Shown here: piece by piece, positions 5,651-6,488 of the stretch | Layout of the letters: every line of letters starts with the position of its first letter | How positions within the stretch are numbered: the stretch's first letter is position 1 | Source: Gammaproteobacteria bacterium | GTDB taxonomy: Bacteria; Pseudomonadota; Gammaproteobacteria; Pseudomonadales; Halieaceae | Length of the DNA stretch: 6,488 bases | Assembly: GCA_029859085.1 (NCBI GenBank) | Contig: JAOUDU010000159.1 | Location: 1 to 6,488, forward strand | Direction of reading: 5' to 3' | Program-made: the position numbers and the translations under genes | Notes under the pieces: generated by a model | The model's input: only the letters and a program-made list of their open reading frames with translations | Databases searched by the model: none | Told to the model about the DNA's origin: nothing

Positions 5651-6487
5651 CTAATCCTGCGGCAGCAAGGTTCGCCGCAACGCGGTGTTCCATGATGCCA
5701 GGCGCCGGCGCCTTTGGGCTGCGCCCATCTCTGAAGAAAATTCCCGCTCCGACTGCCAGACCTTGCGCAGCTCCGCCGGGCTGCTCCAGAGCCCCACTCC
5801 CAGCCCCGCGAGGTAACAGGCGCCCGCCACGGTGGTTTCAATCACCTGCGGGCGAATAAGTTTGCGACCCAGCACATCGGCCTGGATCTGCATCAGCAGG
5901 TTATTGGCGGCGGCGCCGCCGTCCACCCGCAGGGGTCGCATGCGTTTACCCAGGTCCAGCTCCATGGCCCGCAGTATGTCGGCGTTCTGCAATGCCATGG
6001 CATCCAGTGTGGCCCGGGCGATGTGGCCGCGATCTGTGCCGCGGGTGAGGCCGGTAAAGGTGCCCCGGGCCTCGGGCACCCAGTGGGGCGCACCCAGTCC
6101 CGTCAGGGCCGGCACGAACTCGACACCGCCATGGTCGGCGACCTGGTTAGCCAGCGCCTCTATATCGCGGGCATTCCTGATTATACCGAGGCCGTCGCGC
6201 AGCCATTGCACCGCCGCGCCACAGATGAATGCGCCACCTTCGAGTGCGTAGACCGGTTTCGTCCCCTCCCCCAGTTGCCAGGCCACGGTGGTGAGCAGGC
6301 CCGACCCCGAGTGCACGATCCGCTGCCCGGTATTCATCACAATGAAAGAACCCGTGCCGTAGGTGCACTTGGCATCGCCGGGGTCGAAGCACGCCTGGCC
6401 AAACAGGGCGGCCTGCTGGTCGCCGGCGGCACCGGCGATGGGGATACCGTCGGGCAAACCCGCCACACCCCGGGTGTAGCCCAGCAG
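5651..6487 (-). CDS. glpK: Glycerol kinase, 5' part beyond window
   Basis: C-terminal 278 residues of a FGGY-family carbohydrate kinase that phosphorylates glycerol to sn-glycerol 3-phosphate in the cytoplasm; about 220 N-terminal residues lie off the right edge. Visible motifs follow E. coli GlpK order: GIPIAGAAGDQQAALFGQ (14-31) with the catalytic Asp23; TYGTGSFIVMNTG (42-54); ALEGGAFICGAAVQWLRDGL; and FVPALTGLGAPHW. The FGGY signature 2 runs from GTFTGLTRG to HIARATLD (142-162). The nucleotide-site motif RVDGGAAANNLLMQ (187-200) follows, then ETTVAGACYLAGLGVGLW. Two details differ from E. coli: the GGTR loop that binds the inhibitor fructose 1,6-bisphosphate reads LPDG here, and the usual YWDP is HWVP. 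The downstream small CxxC gene is 6 bp away and likely in the same operon. Glycerol is the best substrate call, though another FGGY substrate cannot be excluded from a partial protein. Confidence 0.93.
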   Translation of the reverse strand: MLGYTRGVAGLPDGIPIAGAAGDQQAALFGQACFDPGDAKCTYGTGSFIVMNTGQRIVHSGSGLLTTVAWQLGEGTKPVYALEGGAFICGAAVQWLRDGLGIIRNARDIEALANQVADHGGVEFVPALTGLGAPHWVPEARGTFTGLTRGTDRGHIARATLDAMALQNADILRAMELDLGKRMRPLRVDGGAAANNLLMQIQADVLGRKLIRPQVIETTVAGACYLAGLGVGLWSSPAELRKVWQSEREFSSEMGAAQRRRRLASWNTALRRTLLPQD

Positions 6488-6488
6488 C

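Noticed and set aside
5438..5695. 85-codon plus-strand open frame after the prc terminator
   Set aside because: Antisense to the small CxxC gene and the end of glpK; no ribosome binding site or recognisable features.
1..6488. CRISPR array, IS element, tRNA, integrase or phage genes
   Set aside because: No regularly spaced repeats, transposase motifs, terminal inverted repeats or tRNA-like cloverleaf were seen.

Overview
The window looks like the chromosome of a GC-rich Gram-negative bacterium, most likely a marine gammaproteobacterium of the Halieaceae/Cellvibrionales kind. This is an inference from the gene set: an exported di-heme peroxidase, a Prc-type periplasmic protease, a small two-helix membrane LuxR-type regulator and a conserved small CxxC protein next to glycerol kinase. 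Coding density is high. No mobile element, tRNA, rRNA or CRISPR array was seen.

Layout. Positions 1-948 (minus) hold the 5' part of a periplasmic di-heme cytochrome c peroxidase gene that runs off the left edge. Its divergent partner (1117-1626, plus) encodes a short protein with two membrane helices, a coiled linker and a C-terminal LuxR-type helix-turn-helix. The roughly 170-bp gap between them carries inverted repeats that could be operators. An acetyl-CoA hydrolase/CoA-transferase family gene (1704-2984, plus) follows 77 bp after the regulator, with no terminator in between, so the two may be co-transcribed. A 277-bp gap (2985-3261) contains a hairpin just after the transferase stop, a very AT-rich block of about 68 bp, a GC-rich self-complementary block and a plausible sigma70 promoter. 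Next is prc/tsp (3262-5379, plus), a full-length tail-specific protease that appears to start at TTG behind a strong ribosome binding site. It ends at a classic rho-independent terminator (5391-5420), which also faces the convergent minus-strand pair. That pair is glpK (5651-6487, its 5' part beyond the right edge) followed 6 bp later by a 61-residue putative zinc-binding protein.

How they work together. The window is a set of mostly independent housekeeping and metabolic units: peroxide detoxification in the periplasm, CoA transfer, periplasmic protein quality control and glycerol uptake metabolism. The most plausible regulatory link is the membrane-tethered regulator acting on its divergent neighbour (the peroxidase), on the downstream CoA-transferase, or on both. 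I see no clear evidence for an undescribed multi-gene system. The least understood parts are the membrane LuxR-type regulator, the small CxxC protein coupled to glpK, and the AT-rich/GC-rich leader in front of prc.
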